From contig JALJCO010003450.1 of assembly GCA_023101725.1 (NCBI GenBank), positions 46,390-110,389 of the forward strand: a stretch of 64,000 bases of DNA. Reading direction: 5' to 3'. The position numbers and the translations under genes are program-made. Shown here one piece after another: positions 43,241 through 53,635 of the stretch. Source of the DNA: Atherinomorus stipes. Taxonomy: Eukaryota > Chordata > Actinopteri > Atheriniformes > Atherinidae. The notes below the pieces were generated by a model that was not told where the DNA came from, did not search any database, and saw only the letters and a list, made by a program, of their open reading frames with translations. Within the stretch, counting starts at the first letter, position 1; each line of letters starts with the position of its first letter.

Positions 43241-45515
43241 ATGGAGACAACGAGCCAGGGAAATTCAAAAGTAGCGTTTTCCAACTGGAAGTACCGACAC
43301 TACTTCTCGCTTAATGAAGTGAAAGGCAAGAATGTTTATGTTACATGCACGTTATGCCCAGGAAAAAAGATTTTATCAACGTCTGCCTCAAGTAACTCCA
43401 ATCTTATGAAGCATCTCACATCAACACATGCTAACACAGCACTTGTTGCTGCTGCTGCTGCTCGACCACCGCCAAGCCCAGGTGCAGCTAGCGTGCAGCC
43501 AGCGAAGAGGATGGAGTCACTCCGTTAAAACAAGCAAAGCTTGATTCTTCAGGTACACAACAAGTTACTAGGGCCGAGCTGAACACATTGATGGCGAGGT
43601 ATATTGTTGAAAACATGCTACCCCTGTCCACTGTGGAGTCCAAGTCTTTCAGAGCTATCCTTGCTAAAATACCAATACGAGGAGGCGGGGGGGGTTGCCC
43701 CATCCCAAAAGACTTTTGCCAAATTCATGGACAGTGAGTACAAAAAAATGAATGCTGAGCTCAAAAGGTCATTTGAGGAAATAGAGTACTTTTCAACTAC
43801 AGCAGACATCTGCACTGCCCACAATAAAAGTTACATAGGTGTGACAGCTCATTGGATCAACCCAACTAATATGGAAAGAGAGGAAGCAGCTCTTGCCTGC
43901 AGACGTTTTAAGGGGCGTCATACTCATGACGCCATTGCAGTTGAGCTTGACAATATCCACTCAACATATGGGATAACACAGAAAATGACAGCGACAGTCA
44001 CAGATAATGGCTCTAATTTTGTTAAAGCCTTTAAGAAGTACCAGCCACTTGACGAGAGTGAATCTGAGGATGATGAAGATGAGGTAACATTTACAGATAT
44101 CAATGATGCTCTACATGAAACTGATGATAATGATGGAGGTGATGTGATCACTTTGCCCCCCCATAAGAGATGTGCATCACACACACTAAACCTGATTTCA
44201 TGCACAGATGTTGACAAGTGGCTGCTGTCAAAACCTGAAACAAAGGCTGTTTACAGAAGTGCCACTGCCAAATGCACAGCCCTATGGGACAAAGCTAGTC
44301 CATCGACTGTGGCTGCTGAAACGCTTGAAGAGTTGGTGTCAAAAAAGCTGCTTGTACCTGGTACAACACGGTGGAACTCCTTCTATGATGCTCTGGCTCG
44401 GATCTGTGAAATATCCATGGTTGAGCTTCACACCATCTCCTCCAAATTAGGACTGACAGCGATAACAGAAAGGGAACATCAGTTTCCGAAGGAGTACTGT
44501 TCTGCGACGAAGCCCCTAACAGTTGCCTTTGATATACTTCAGGGAGAAGACAACTGTTTTCATGGTACACTCCTTCCAACAATAGAGACATTGATCCTGA
44601 AGACAGAAGCCCTTAAAAGTGGCCTGCAAATACTGAGGGACCTTCCTGACGCCATAGTCACAGTAAGAGCTTGAATTTAATATTTTATCATTTAATAAGT
44701 GATTGATCATTGCTGTAACACTCATACAGTAATAAGTACAACTACTTATAACACTAATTTGTATGGGTACATAGGTTTAATGTGATTATTCGTATCATTT
44801 CAGGCTATCAAAACCCGATTTGCTGATGTCCTGGGAAATGAGGAGGCTGTAATTGCTGCCGTAACTCTTCCAAAATTCAAACTTTGCTGTCACAGGAGTT
44901 AAAGGACAAGGCCAAGGCAAGTTTGCTAGCAGAGTGCCGGAGAATTGTCCATAAAGAACCACAGCCAGGTACCAGCACATCTACACATCACACGGGTTCA
45001 GCCAAAGAGAACGATTTCTTTTCCTCTGAGGATGATGAGGAGGACAGCTCCTCTTCAGCAGAAAAGCAGGTGGCAGACTATATGAGAAGGTCCCGCCTGC
45101 GGCTTGGAGGACGAGGCGGAGTCGGACATTAGGCGGGGTCGGACGTCCGACTCCACCCACATTCCCGTTTTAAGCCGTCTATTATAACCCTTCCCCCTAT
45201 CCCTAAGCCCTAACCTCAGAAACTGATCACGCCCATCGGATGTCCAGCGCCGCCTAATATCCGTCTCCTGCAAGCCGCAGGCGGGGGTACTTGGACTATA
45301 TTAGATGTACAGCACAAAACTTCAACTCTCTTTGTGGATTTTCCCTCATCAAGAAAGTTTCATTACGTTACAATGCTGCTACGCCATCTAGTGCACCTGT
45401 TGAAAGACTGTTCAGCCTGGACAAGCTTGTCTTCTCTCCGAAGAGGAACAGACTTTCTGACAAAAGATTTGAAAAGCTTCTCCTCTTGCGTTACAACCAG
45501 TGGTTTAGTCGTTAG
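43241..45515 (+). pseudogene. hAT transposase with BED finger
   Basis: Begins METTSQGNSKVAFSNWKYRH. A BED zinc finger follows (VTCTLCPGKK ... NLMKHLTSTH). After a frameshift at ~43525 come ARYIVENMLPLSTVESKSFR and the catalytic region (SYIGVTAHWIN, ATVTDNGSNFVKAF, CASHTLNLI, GTTRWNSFYD), open to 44674. A GT-AG intron at 44663-44803 lets the frame continue AIKTRFADVLGNEEAV. Later there is another frame change at ~44885. The C-terminal dimerisation motif SSAPVERLFSLDKLVFSPKR lies at 45291-45515, after a nested MITE. At least two frameshifts plus the MITE make it inactive. Confidence 0.92.
45092..45287. mobile_element. ~195-bp MITE nested in the hAT transposase
   Basis: Inverted ends CCCGCCTGCGGCTTGGAGGA and, from the right, CCCGCCTGCGGCTTGCAGGA, each followed by a further inverted ATTAGGCGG. 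It cuts the transposase between the acidic linker (SSEDDEEDSSSS) and the dimerisation domain. The target duplication is short or unclear (possibly GGT). Confidence 0.75.
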
Positions 45516-46144
45516 ATGAGTGGAGTATTTTAGTATAGATTAATGTATTGTTCATTTTCTCTAAGAATGAAAAACATGTTAATCTATATTTAAGAGTTGG
45601 ATAGAGCTCTATTTATTGTGCAATAACATACAGATTCAGAGATTTGCACAACTTAATGGCCAGATTTTCCCTGTTTTTACCCACATTTGTCTATGAATGT
45701 GTGAATATTGTTTATTTTTACATATTTTTATTTCCATGCAAATGGCTGGCTGCAATTTTTTGAGTTGAGTTAAAACACATACCATGTTCTGAAACACTGT
45801 ATGTAGTGTTTTTATTTTTCACTCAGTAATTCTAAACGTCTATGATATTATAGATATTAAAGAACGTAAAAGGATTATACAACACAGAATTAACGTCAGT
45901 TACTTTGCTTAGTAACTAATTACTTTTGCAGTGTGGTAACTGACTTACTAACTAAATTACTATTTAGGGAAAGTAATTTGTAACTATAACTAATTACTTT
46001 TTAAAAGCAAGATACCAAACACTGATCGTGACAAAATGAAAGATGAACATGACCTCCATCCGGCCCATCTCCTTTCAGTCAGTACCTCAGAAAATGTAGA
46101 TCTGTGGACAGTATCAGTTTTGTTCAAGAAACATACACAGACAA

Positions 46145-46215
46145 AGGGGGTGCCTGGATTTGACCAGAGACCTCTTGATCTGCAGTCAAATGCTCTGCCA
46201 CTGAGCTACACCCCC
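46145..46215 (-). pseudogene. tRNA-Cys (GCA) with a one-base T-loop deletion
   Basis: 71 nt. The T loop reads GGTCAAATC in place of GGTTCAAATC, which damages the B box and the T loop. Acceptor and anticodon are intact. It forms the left arm of an inverted repeat with the gene at 47082. Confidence 0.82.
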
Positions 46216-46274
46216 ACACCATTTCAGCACACCTGCTGTATTCATGTCTGGTTCATATCCATTTGCGAGTGAAG

Positions 46275-47025
46275 CCCCGTTTCCACCCGCGGGTCTGGTT
46301 CTGGGTCTGGGTTGGGTGGATTTTGGTACGGATGTGTTGATTTCACGTTGCGTCCCCACAGCAAACTGTACCCTTACCCTGGAGGCGGGGTAGTAACTGG
46401 ACAGCGCTGCTACGTGATCATCGCCGTGCAACACCTTTTAACCAAAGCACCACACGTGACAGAAACACAGGAGTCACCCTGCTTTGTTTTTATGCGGGAC
46501 ACGCAGGAAGTGATGGATTTTTCAATGAATCAGCGGATTGCTGTGTATTAGCTCTACTATCCTGTTAGATAGTCTAACTTAGTTAGGCCGTCAGCTGTGC
46601 TCTTTCCAGTACTGTTGAGTCAGTACTGAGCAAAATATTTGACTACTGCAAAAGTGTAGGACATGAATCTGAAGAGAGATTGCTGAAGCCTCTGCATACA
46701 GTCAACTTTGCACTTTATTGTTGAATCCATTGAAGTATTGTCAGTGATCATAGCGTAGGCTGCTAGTTTGTAGGGGTTTGGTACTCCATTTGGTAGTCCT
46801 GAAGCTTATTGGTCCAAGTGGACCATCAGACTCTGCCCCAGGTCTTTTGATACCGGGTTCTGGTACCATCCCTACTCACCTGCACACCTTTCTTTCTGTA
46901 CCTGGCTGTGCAGGGTAAGGGTACAGTTTGCTGTGGGGACGCAACGTGAAATCAACACATCCGTACCAAAATCCACCCAACCCAGACCCAGACACAGACC
47001 CAGACCCGCGGGTGGAAACGGGGCT
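46275..47025. repeat. Inverted repeat with MITE-like arms between two Cys genes
   Basis: 46216-46381 and 46915-47081 are inverted copies that include GGGTCTGGGTTGGGTGGATT and CCCCGTTTCCACCCGCGGG, typical of ends of teleost hAT-like MITEs. The ~530-bp centre holds cassette spacer sequence (46590-46880) rather than MITE interior. Confidence 0.7.
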
Positions 47026-47081
47026 TTACTCATAAATGGATATGGACCAGACATGAATACAGCGAGTGTGATGAATGGTGT

Positions 47082-47153
47082 GGGGGTGTAGCTCAGTGGC
47101 AGAGCATTTGACTGCAGATCAAGAGGTCTCTGGTTCAAGTCCAGGCACCCCCT
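47082..47153 (+). tRNA. tRNA-Cys (GCA)
   Basis: 72-nt cloverleaf, loop CTGCAGA, T arm GGTTCAAGTCC. It points away from the 46145 gene; both share the inverted 5' flank. The nearest T4 is about 90 bases downstream. Confidence 0.9.
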
Positions 47154-47706
47154 GTGTCTGTGTAATTCCATTGGACAGTGAAAAGATGTCAATATTGTCC
47201 AAACATTTGGTTTGTGTGAGGAATGAGATGGGTCCATGTTCATCTTTTGAGTCAACCTGCCATTTTTTCTGGACGTCATTTTCAACTTCTGTTCATCTGC
47301 TTTCTCATCTGGAAACTTTTCCTTTTGTCCCCAACTTGGCCAGTTTACTCACATGTTTTAGGGACACACTGCAGACAAAGAAGACACACACCAAAGATTA
47401 AATGTCTTTGAGATTAAAAAATGAAGCTATTCAGCTATGAAGCTATACATCAGCACTAATATCTGACATGAAACTATATCAGATTCATGTCCTACACTTT
47501 TGCAATAGTCAGATATTTTGCTCAGTACTGACTCAACAGTACTGGAAAGAGCACAGCTGACGGCAGTCATTCCAGGATGCTCCTCCTCAGTTAGGAATAG
47601 CTATTTCCACTGGTGTGAATGCTACTGATGGAGGAAGTGATGTCTACATTGAATGTATGTATGTGTGGCTGTAACCGTATAGCCCTGATGTGATCAAGCA
47701 GGTGCA

Positions 47707-47779
47707 GCCCCAGTGGCCTAATGGATAAGGCACTGGCCTCCTAAGCCAGGGATTGTGGGTTCAAGTCCCATCTGGGGTG
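47707..47779 (+). tRNA. tRNA-Arg (CCT)
   Basis: 73 nt, all stems paired, loop CTCCTAA, A box GTGGCCTAATGGATAAGG. This is the most canonical Arg copy. Three bases separate it from the Met-like gene. Confidence 0.92.
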
Positions 47780-47782
47780 ATC

Positions 47783-47853
47783 AGCAGAGCAGCCCTGTGA
47801 AGTGTGCTGGGCTCATAACCCAGAGGTTGATGGATCCAAACCATCCTCTGCTA
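47783..47853 (+). pseudogene. tRNA-Met-like (CAT)
   Basis: As at 31194 but the anticodon arm reads GGGCTCATAACCC. Acceptor AGCAGAG/CTCTGCT and T arm GATGGATCCAAACCATC pair fully; the T arm is nearer to the vertebrate initiator sequence than in other copies. The D arm is still diverged. Confidence 0.75.
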
Positions 47854-48213
47854 GCTGCACTTTCTTCACAGCCATCTCAGCACCTTTGATGTGAAGTGCT
47901 GCAACTGGTCAAACCAATCTATCATCAAGCAAACCTCCCTTCAAAAGCCCCACAGCTATTTTAAACGGGCTGTGGCCTCGACAGTAAATGCTTTTCATCT
48001 TCATAACTGTTCAGCGGGGAATCCTGCTTTAGAAACAACACTCTTTGCTCTGCAATAAAAACATTTGGAGACTAGTTTTCCTCTGTGTCATCATGCATGT
48101 GTACTTTGCACATTGGTTAAAGGACTTAAGGTGTGAGTTTGCTCATAATGGTTTGAAATAAACATGACAAACAATCCCTACAGGAAACAGGGACATGTGG
48201 CCTTCCACCTGAC

Positions 48214-48287
48214 AGGTACTGCTGGGATTTGAACCCAGGATCTCCTGTTTACAAGACAGGTGCTTTCACCAACTAAGCCACAGCACC
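48214..48287 (-). tRNA. tRNA-Thr (TGT)
   Basis: 74 nt, complete stems, loop CTTGTAA. Convergent arrangement with the Arg-Met pair upstream. Confidence 0.9.
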
Positions 48288-48340
48288 TGGATAACCAATA
48301 CCTGAGGAGAAGCATATGTGCACTCAGAGGATGATCTGAG

Positions 48341-48369
48341 TGATCTGAGTTCAAGTCCCAGTGGAACCT
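48341..48369 (+). pseudogene. tRNA-Gln 3' fragment
   Basis: Only the variable region, T arm and acceptor end (GATCTGAGTTCAAGTCCCAG then TGGAACCT) remain. The rest of the Gln gene and the Thr-Gln spacer are deleted. It precedes an inverted copy of the cassette. Confidence 0.8.
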
Positions 48370-48541
48370 CATGTCTGTCATTTGTAGCAAAGCCCTCTGG
48401 CCCTCAAGGAACCCTTCCTCCAGCCCTGCATGAAGGAAACGAGCCACGTTTGCATCGTCTATAGACGTCATCACCAATCATTGAGAATTTACCGTCATCC
48501 TCTGAGTGCACATATGCTTTTCCTCAGGTATGGGGTATCCA

Positions 48542-48615
48542 GGTGCTGTGACTTAGTTGGTGAAAGCACCTGTCTCGTAAACAGGAGATCCTGGTTTCAA
48601 ATCCCAGCAGTACTT
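48542..48615 (+). tRNA. tRNA-Thr (CGT), diverged
   Basis: Loop CTCGTAA. Has three departures: GTGACTTAG in the A box, GGTTTCAAATC in the B box, and TACTT at the 3' acceptor end. May be a pseudogene. Confidence 0.72.
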
Positions 48616-48978
48616 GTCAGGTGGAGGGCCACATGTCCCTGTTTCCTGTAGGGATTGTTTGTCATGTTTATTTCAAACCATTATGAGCAAACTCACACCT
48701 TAAGTCCTTTAACCAATGTGCAAACTACACATGCATGAGGACACAGAGGAAAACTAGTCTCCAAATGTTTTTTATTGCAGAGCAAAGAGTGTTGTTTCTA
48801 AAGCAGGATTCCCCGCTGATCAGTTATGGAGATGTAACCATTTACTGTCGAGCCCACAGCCCGTTTAAAATAGCTGTGGGGCTTTTGAAGGGAGGTTTGC
48901 TTGATGATAGATTGGTTTGACCAGTTGCAGCACTTCACCTCAAATGAGATGCTGAGATGGCTGTGAAGAAAGTGCAGC
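48616..48978. other. Thr-to-Met spacer
   Basis: The same spacer as at 29357-29715, same orientation. No gene. Confidence 0.7.
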
Positions 48979-49049
48979 TAGCAGAGGATGGTTTGGATCC
49001 ATCAACCTCTGGGTTATGGGCCCAGCACACTTCACAGGACTGCTCTGCT
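48979..49049 (-). pseudogene. tRNA-iMet-like (CAT)
   Basis: As at 29716-29786; T arm GATGGATCCAAACCATC, anticodon CAT, degenerate D arm. Three bases separate it from the Arg pseudogene. Confidence 0.72.
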
Positions 49050-49052
49050 GCT

Positions 49053-49125
49053 CACCCCAGATGGGACTTGAGCCCACAATCCCTGGCTTAGAGAGGCCAG
49101 TGCCTTACCCATTAGGCCCCCTTTA
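49053..49125 (-). pseudogene. tRNA-Arg (CCT) pseudogene
   Basis: Anticodon loop has an extra base (CTCTCTAA) and the 5' acceptor strand is replaced by GGGGGCC-type sequence. This matches the state of the Harbinger-split copy at 29790 and supplies that insertion's empty site. Confidence 0.82.
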
Positions 49126-49280
49126 TTACTGAAATGCTAAAATGCTGTGGCATGATATGTATTTTGAGTTTGGTTGCCAATAAAAATAAAATAACAAAGA
49201 AAAAGAAAGACTACGGTCAAGTCTATGAAAGGGGGGTGCCTAAACTTTCAAGACAACCAATTTCCTTCTTGTCAATTACA

Positions 49281-49354
49281 AGGTCCTGCTGTGATTTGAA
49301 CCCAGGATCTCGTGATGACAAGACAGATACTTTTACCAGCTAAGCATAAGCTCA
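49281..49354 (-). pseudogene. tRNA-Thr-like relic
   Basis: Alignable to the Thr genes over 74 nt, with TTTGAACCCAGGATCTC preserved on the plus strand. The acceptor and anticodon stems no longer pair well. Confidence 0.5.
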
Positions 49355-49733
49355 CACCTTCAAAGTTTCTCTTCAATTTCTGCAATATTCAGTTGAAGAC
49401 GTGTTTGGAACAGCTAACCGACTGCTCAGATTCTCATACATGATCGTGTCTTACCTGAGCTACAGGTTTCGTGTCATTATTCAGTAAAGTCTCCATTTTC
49501 TGAAATGTGTAAATATCAGCTGAATGTCACAAAGTGGGAAACAGTAGGTCCTGTGGACATCTGTCTCAGAAACTGCACAATGTAACTTTTTCCCTCCGGC
49601 CGATGACGTTGTAGCTGAATAATGGTACTATTTGCAAGTACACATCACCTACTAGCAAATGGATATGAACCATACATGAACACAGCAACATAAACAAACT
49701 TTCAGTTTTTTCCCCAGCGACACATCCAGATGC
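49355..49733. other. Unassigned spacer
   Basis: No gene or repeat recognised. Confidence 0.4.
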
Positions 49734-49805
49734 AGGGAGTGCTGAGATTTGAACTGGGGACCTCCTGATGTGCAGTTAAATGCTCTACCACTGAGCTACT
49801 CCCCC
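49734..49805 (-). tRNA. tRNA-Cys (GCA), variant subfamily
   Basis: 72 nt, begins GGGGGAGTAGCTCAGTGG, loop CTGCACA gives GCA, and T arm AGTTCAAATCT. The acceptor has one A-A mismatch and one G-U (CACTCCC), so it may be weak or inactive. Same subfamily as the 28604 fragment. Confidence 0.72.
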
Positions 49806-49892
49806 ACAACACTCAACATAGCCGCTGTGTTCATGTCTGGATCATGTCCATTTGCTAGTGCGTGATGCGGTGCTGCAGCCGATAGTCGGCTG

Positions 49893-50092
49893 CAACGTCA
49901 CGGTCGCGTCCTGGATGGAAAAGTTTCACAGTGCAGTTTCTGAGCCTCAGGATGCCGATGATCAGTGACGGCTGGAAAATGCACATAATGAATGTTGGTG
50001 TGACATCAGAACCAGTCAGAAACGTCTTCTCCACTGGAAACACTGTGGTCTGCACAGCCAGGTACAGAAAGAAAGGTGTGCAGGTGGGAGTC
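49893..50092 (+). repeat. Exon-like block copy 4
   Basis: Plus-strand frame PGWKSFTVQFLSLRMPMISD, GWKMHIMNVGVTSEPVRNVF, TGNTVVCTARYRKKGVQ, then GTGGGAGT at the donor position. It runs straight into the truncated L1 ORF1 cassette. Confidence 0.6.
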
Positions 50093-50094
50093 AC

Positions 50095-50943
50095 GTGATG
50101 CAAGCTAACCCGCCAGCTAGCAAGACAGACATCGGTCAGATGTCGGACAAATTCGAAGACTTGGAGAACCGTTGGAGACCCAACAACGTCCGCTTCGTCG
50201 GCTTCCCTGAGGGCAAGGAAGGAGTAAATGTGGCGAGATTTCTGGAGGAGCTGCTACCAGATCTGCTGGACTTAGAGGGGAGACGAGAGATTGAACGGGC
50301 ACACCGGATCGCTGGCCGGCGACCCGGGCCAGGAGACAGACCCAGACCAATACTGGCCAGGTTTTTGAGATGGTCAGACCGGGACGCGGTGTTGCGAGCA
50401 GCGAGAAACAAAGGCAAGCTGACGTGGGGAAACACTACTGTTATGCTTTTCCCCAACTACTCCAGAGCCACCCAGATGAAGCGCCACAAATTCAAGGAGT
50501 GCAAGAAAAAACTGCATGAACGAGGGGTGAGCTTCAGGATGCTGTTCCCGGCTAAGCTGAGAATCGAGACTGGTGAGGGTGAGAGGGCTTTTGACTGTCC
50601 CCGAAGAGCCATGGCTTTCACACTCACTCTGCAGGGAGTAAGTACTGATGGACTGATTTGTCGTCATCCTCATTCGCGCACCCAAACGCAACTCTGGTGT
50701 ACACACTTTTTTGTTAATGGTAGCGATGCCAAGGAAGCACAACGAGTGGAGCCTTGCGGACCTGACACGGACCGTCGGACCTCTGTTGGAGGGACTTTTT
50801 TGGGCGTTCAAATGTGCAAAGTTCAGTGTTTTGTAAGTGTTATGGGGAGGTTTGTGTTCAGTCACCACCATTGTGTAATGGTACTAATTGTGATAAAGGT
50901 CTGTGTGTTATTAATGTATAGGCAGGCATGTCCTCACAAATAG
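50095..50943 (+). pseudogene. L1 ORF1p RRM and C-terminal domain, open frame
   Basis: Open 282-codon frame with NANPPASKTDIGQMS-like start region, DLENRWRPNNVRFVGFPEGK (RRM), REIERAHRIAGRRPGPGDRP and TWGNTTVMLFPNYSRATQMK. Here codon CGA replaces the TGA of copy 1. The C-terminal ~90 codons after LTLQGVSTDG are probably read-through of the inter-ORF region. Missing the coiled coil, so not a complete ORF1p. Confidence 0.85.
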
Positions 50944-51085
50944 TTTAATACGTCTCTCCACCTGGAATGTAAACGGACTGGGGAATCCCATTAAGAGAAA
51001 AAAGGTCATGACCATGCTCAAAAATAAAAATGTGGAGACTCTGCAGCCTCCTCCGTGATGGCAGTCAGTGGGGTCAGCTCCGACC
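50095..51085 (+). mobile_element. L1-clade ORF1 cassette, copy 2 (5' truncated)
   Basis: Matches 32072-33048. It lacks the 5' end and coiled coil of copy 1 and shares the exact 3' junction after the start of ORF2. It lies between a Cys-variant and a Thr gene. Confidence 0.85.
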
Positions 51086-51136
51086 CTGGACAAACAATCC
51101 CTACAGGAAACAGGGACATGTGGCCTTCCACCTGAC

Positions 51137-51210
51137 AGGTACTGCTGGGATTTGAACCCAGGATCTCCTGTTTACGAGAAAGGTGCTTTCACCAACTAAG
51201 CCACAGCACC
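51137..51210 (-). tRNA. tRNA-Thr (CGT)
   Basis: 74 nt, loop CTCGTAA, one mismatched anticodon-stem pair (CCTTT against ACAGG). Divergent from the Gln gene at 51339. Confidence 0.82.
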
Positions 51211-51338
51211 TGGATACCCCATACCTGAGGAAAAGCATATGTGCTCTCAGAGGATGACGGTAAATTCTCAATGATTGGTGATGACGTCTATAGACGATGC
51301 AAACGTGGCCTGTTTCCTTCATGCAGGGCTGGAGGAAG

Positions 51339-51410
51339 GGTTCCATGGGGTAATGGTCAGCACTCTGGACTCTGAATCCAGTGATCTGAGTTCAAGTCTC
51401 AGTGGAACCT
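51339..51410 (+). tRNA. tRNA-Gln (CTG)
   Basis: 72 nt, identical in structure to 19060-19131. Followed by a LINE 3' end. Confidence 0.88.
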
Positions 51411-51439
51411 CATGTCTGTCATTTGCAGCAAAGCCCTCT

Positions 51440-52250
51440 GTGACTCCCAAAGCCCTCACTTCCTCACTGAGGCTACAGCAGCTTGCTCTGAAGTGTGAGT
51501 ATGTTACAGACATGCAATGTTGCACAGATGCCTTCTCCACATGCTCTAGGATGTTTTCCTTTTTCTCCATTTCAGCTGAACCACCAGGGTCGGAGGTGAC
51601 CCCACCCACGCTGCTGCTTTCAGGGAGGAGGCTGTAGAGTCTCCGGGCCAGAACCAGAACCAGCAGGCTCAGAGACAGCTTCTTCCACCAGGCAGTGAGG
51701 ACGCTCAGCTCCCCCCCTGCCCCCACTCACCACCCCTCCACCTCCACTGACTGCCCACTAACAAACTCACCTACCTCAGCACACCTCACTTCATCATCAC
51801 CATGGCAACAGTTAAACACTGCAGAACATTGCACTAAATGGCACTAATACATATTGCACTGTTGCATCATCAGGACTGCTACAGTTTACTCTGCATATGC
51901 ATTACTGCACTACTGCCACTGTACTGTTGCATTGCTAAAAACATACTGTTACAGTTCCATGTTTACGTTGTCATTGCTCTGTAATATCTGCACTACTTCC
52001 TACATCAGGATTGCAATACTGTTCACATTGTCTACTGTCAACCCGTTTGTAAATTTGTGATCTCCTTTAGTATTTAAACTTAGTTTGTGTTTAGATTTCT
52101 AGGCTATCCCAGCGGATTCCTAGATTTTATATTTTTATCTTATAGTTTCTTATACTTCTTTATCTGCACGGTGGGTGTGAGAGGACTGTAATTTCATGTG
52201 TGTGGTCTGTCTAACATGGGGCACATTTGACAATAAAGTTGACTTTGACT
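51440..52250 (+). mobile_element. LINE 3' end with coding tail and 3' UTR
   Basis: Coding tail PPGSEVTPPTLLLSGRRL and, after a stop, the frame RARTRTSRLRDSFFHQAVRT. A ~500-bp 3' UTR with TTGCACTGTTGCATC-type repeats follows, ending GACAATAAAGTTGACTTTGACT. Fragments of the same element lie at 19140-19290 and 33370-33655. Clade not settled. Confidence 0.72.
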
Positions 52251-52336
52251 AGTCTGTAGTCACCATGACTGATCACAGAGACCTCGCTGCCATCCTGAGA
52301 GCACATATGCTTTTCCTCAGGTGAAAAAAGAGCAAC

Positions 52337-52410
52337 TAGCAGAGGATGGCTCAGGTCCATCAACCTCTGGGTTATGGGCCCAGCACACTTCTGCTGTGTT
52401 GCTCCACAGC
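52337..52410 (-). pseudogene. tRNA-iMet-like (CAT) with a rearranged 5' half
   Basis: CTGGGCCCATAACCCAG is intact. The 5' half (AGCTGTGGAGCAACACAGCA) resembles the initiator D arm with a short insertion. T loop altered. A T6 run lies 7 bases downstream on the minus strand (52324-52329). Confidence 0.72.
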
Positions 52411-52411
52411 T

Positions 52412-52484
52412 CACCCCAGATGGGACTTGAACCCACAATCCCTGGCTTAGGAGGCCAGTGCCTTATCCATTGGGCCACTGGGGC
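52412..52484 (-). tRNA. tRNA-Arg (CCT)
   Basis: 73 nt, complete stems, loop CTCCTAA; A box has GCCCAATGGATAAGG. Directly upstream of the Met-like sequence on the same strand. Confidence 0.9.
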
Positions 52485-52689
52485 TGCACCTGCTCACTCA
52501 CATCAGGGCCATGCGGTTACAGCCACACATACATACATTCAATGTAGACATCACTTCCTCCATCAGTAGCATTCACACCAGTGGAAATAGCTATTCCTAA
52601 CTGAGGAGGAGCATCCTGGGATGACGGCCATCAGCTGTGCTCTTTCCAGTACTGTTAAGTCAGTACTGAGCAAAATATCTGACTACTGC

Positions 52690-52878
52690 CTACTCACCTG
52701 CACACCTTTCTTTCTGTACCTGGCTGTGCAGACGACAGTGTTTCCAGTGGAGAAGACGTTTCTGACTGGTTCTGATGTCACACCAACATTCATTATGTGC
52801 ATTTTCCAGCCGTCACTGATCAGCGGCGTCCTGAGGCTCAGAAACTGCACTGTGAAACTTTTCCATCCAGGACGCGGC
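52690..52878 (-). repeat. Exon-like block copy 5
   Basis: Same minus-strand frame as copies 2 and 3 with the donor-like GTGAGTAG. It lies between the Arg gene and the Cys gene, the same relative place as copy 3. Confidence 0.6.
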
Positions 52879-52925
52879 CGTGACGCACACCTTTTCAGCA
52901 CACTCGCTGTGTGCTGAAAAGGGGT

Positions 52926-52997
52926 GGGGGTGTAGCTCAGTGGCAGAGCATTTGACTGCAGATCAAGAGGTCCCTGGTTCAAATCTGGGCACCCCCT
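52926..52997 (+). tRNA. tRNA-Cys (GCA)
   Basis: 72-nt cloverleaf, loop CTGCAGA, T arm GGTTCAAATCT. It corresponds in position to the GTA-anticodon copy at 34033, so it shows the ancestral state of that locus. Confidence 0.9.
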
Positions 52998-53059
52998 GTG
53001 TCTGTATAATTCCATTGGACAGTGAAAATATGTCAATATTGTCCAAACATTTGGTTTGT

Positions 53060-53635
53060 GTAAAGTCTGGGATACACTGCAATTTTTTTCAATCGTTGCT
53101 CGCAGCTCCAACCCAAATTATGTGAATCAGTTGCAGAGTTTAAAAGTTCCCAGTTTGCGATGTTTGTCCTAGTACTGTACGAACCGACGCTCGGATGCGC
53201 TCTGCCTACTCACACTGTATGTCCTCAAAGACACGTTGGGATCTTGAACAATCCCGACATGCAACACAATAAATACAGCTAGTAGTAGAAGAAGAAGTCA
53301 ACAACAGTATGCTATCACCAAAAAAACGAGCTTTGCAATTTGCGTTCTTTCTTTGTGAAGAATTCGCCAAAAATAAACGGTGACAACGTCATGTGTGGAC
53401 GAGGAATTGTCTGAGCAGACATGGGCTGGACGGTCTGTCGGTTCTACAACCAGAACTCCGTCCCAATGACACGCCGGATCGCCATGCTGCCTCTGGTTTA
53501 CTTCTATTTCTGTTTTCGCACATGTGAAAGGTGAAAATCTTGGAGGAAAGAGTTCTCAGTACGGTCGAGGCTCCGCTTCAACATGCGATTCACTCACGAG
53601 CCACGACCAGAATATCAAACAGGTTTGATTTCTAG
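53060..53635 (+). mobile_element. Repeat R copy 3, left part
   Basis: Near-identical to 34161-34717. It leads into the second copy of the L1 at the same base, so the L1 was in place before the duplication. Confidence 0.75.

Larger units (their letters stand above)
42892..46024 (+). mobile_element. hAT transposon, 3.13 kb, degenerate
   Basis: Starts CAGTGTTGGGACTAACGG and ends ACCAAACACTG, the CAGTG termini of hAT elements. It is flanked by ATCATGAC (42884-42891) and ATCGTGAC (46025-46032), an 8-bp duplication with one change. The empty site, AACATCTTGACAAAATGAAA, is present in the paralogous Cys flank at 18557-18576. Subterminal GTAACTAATTAC-type repeats are seen at the right end. The plus strand encodes a hAT transposase, now broken. 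Confidence 0.93.
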
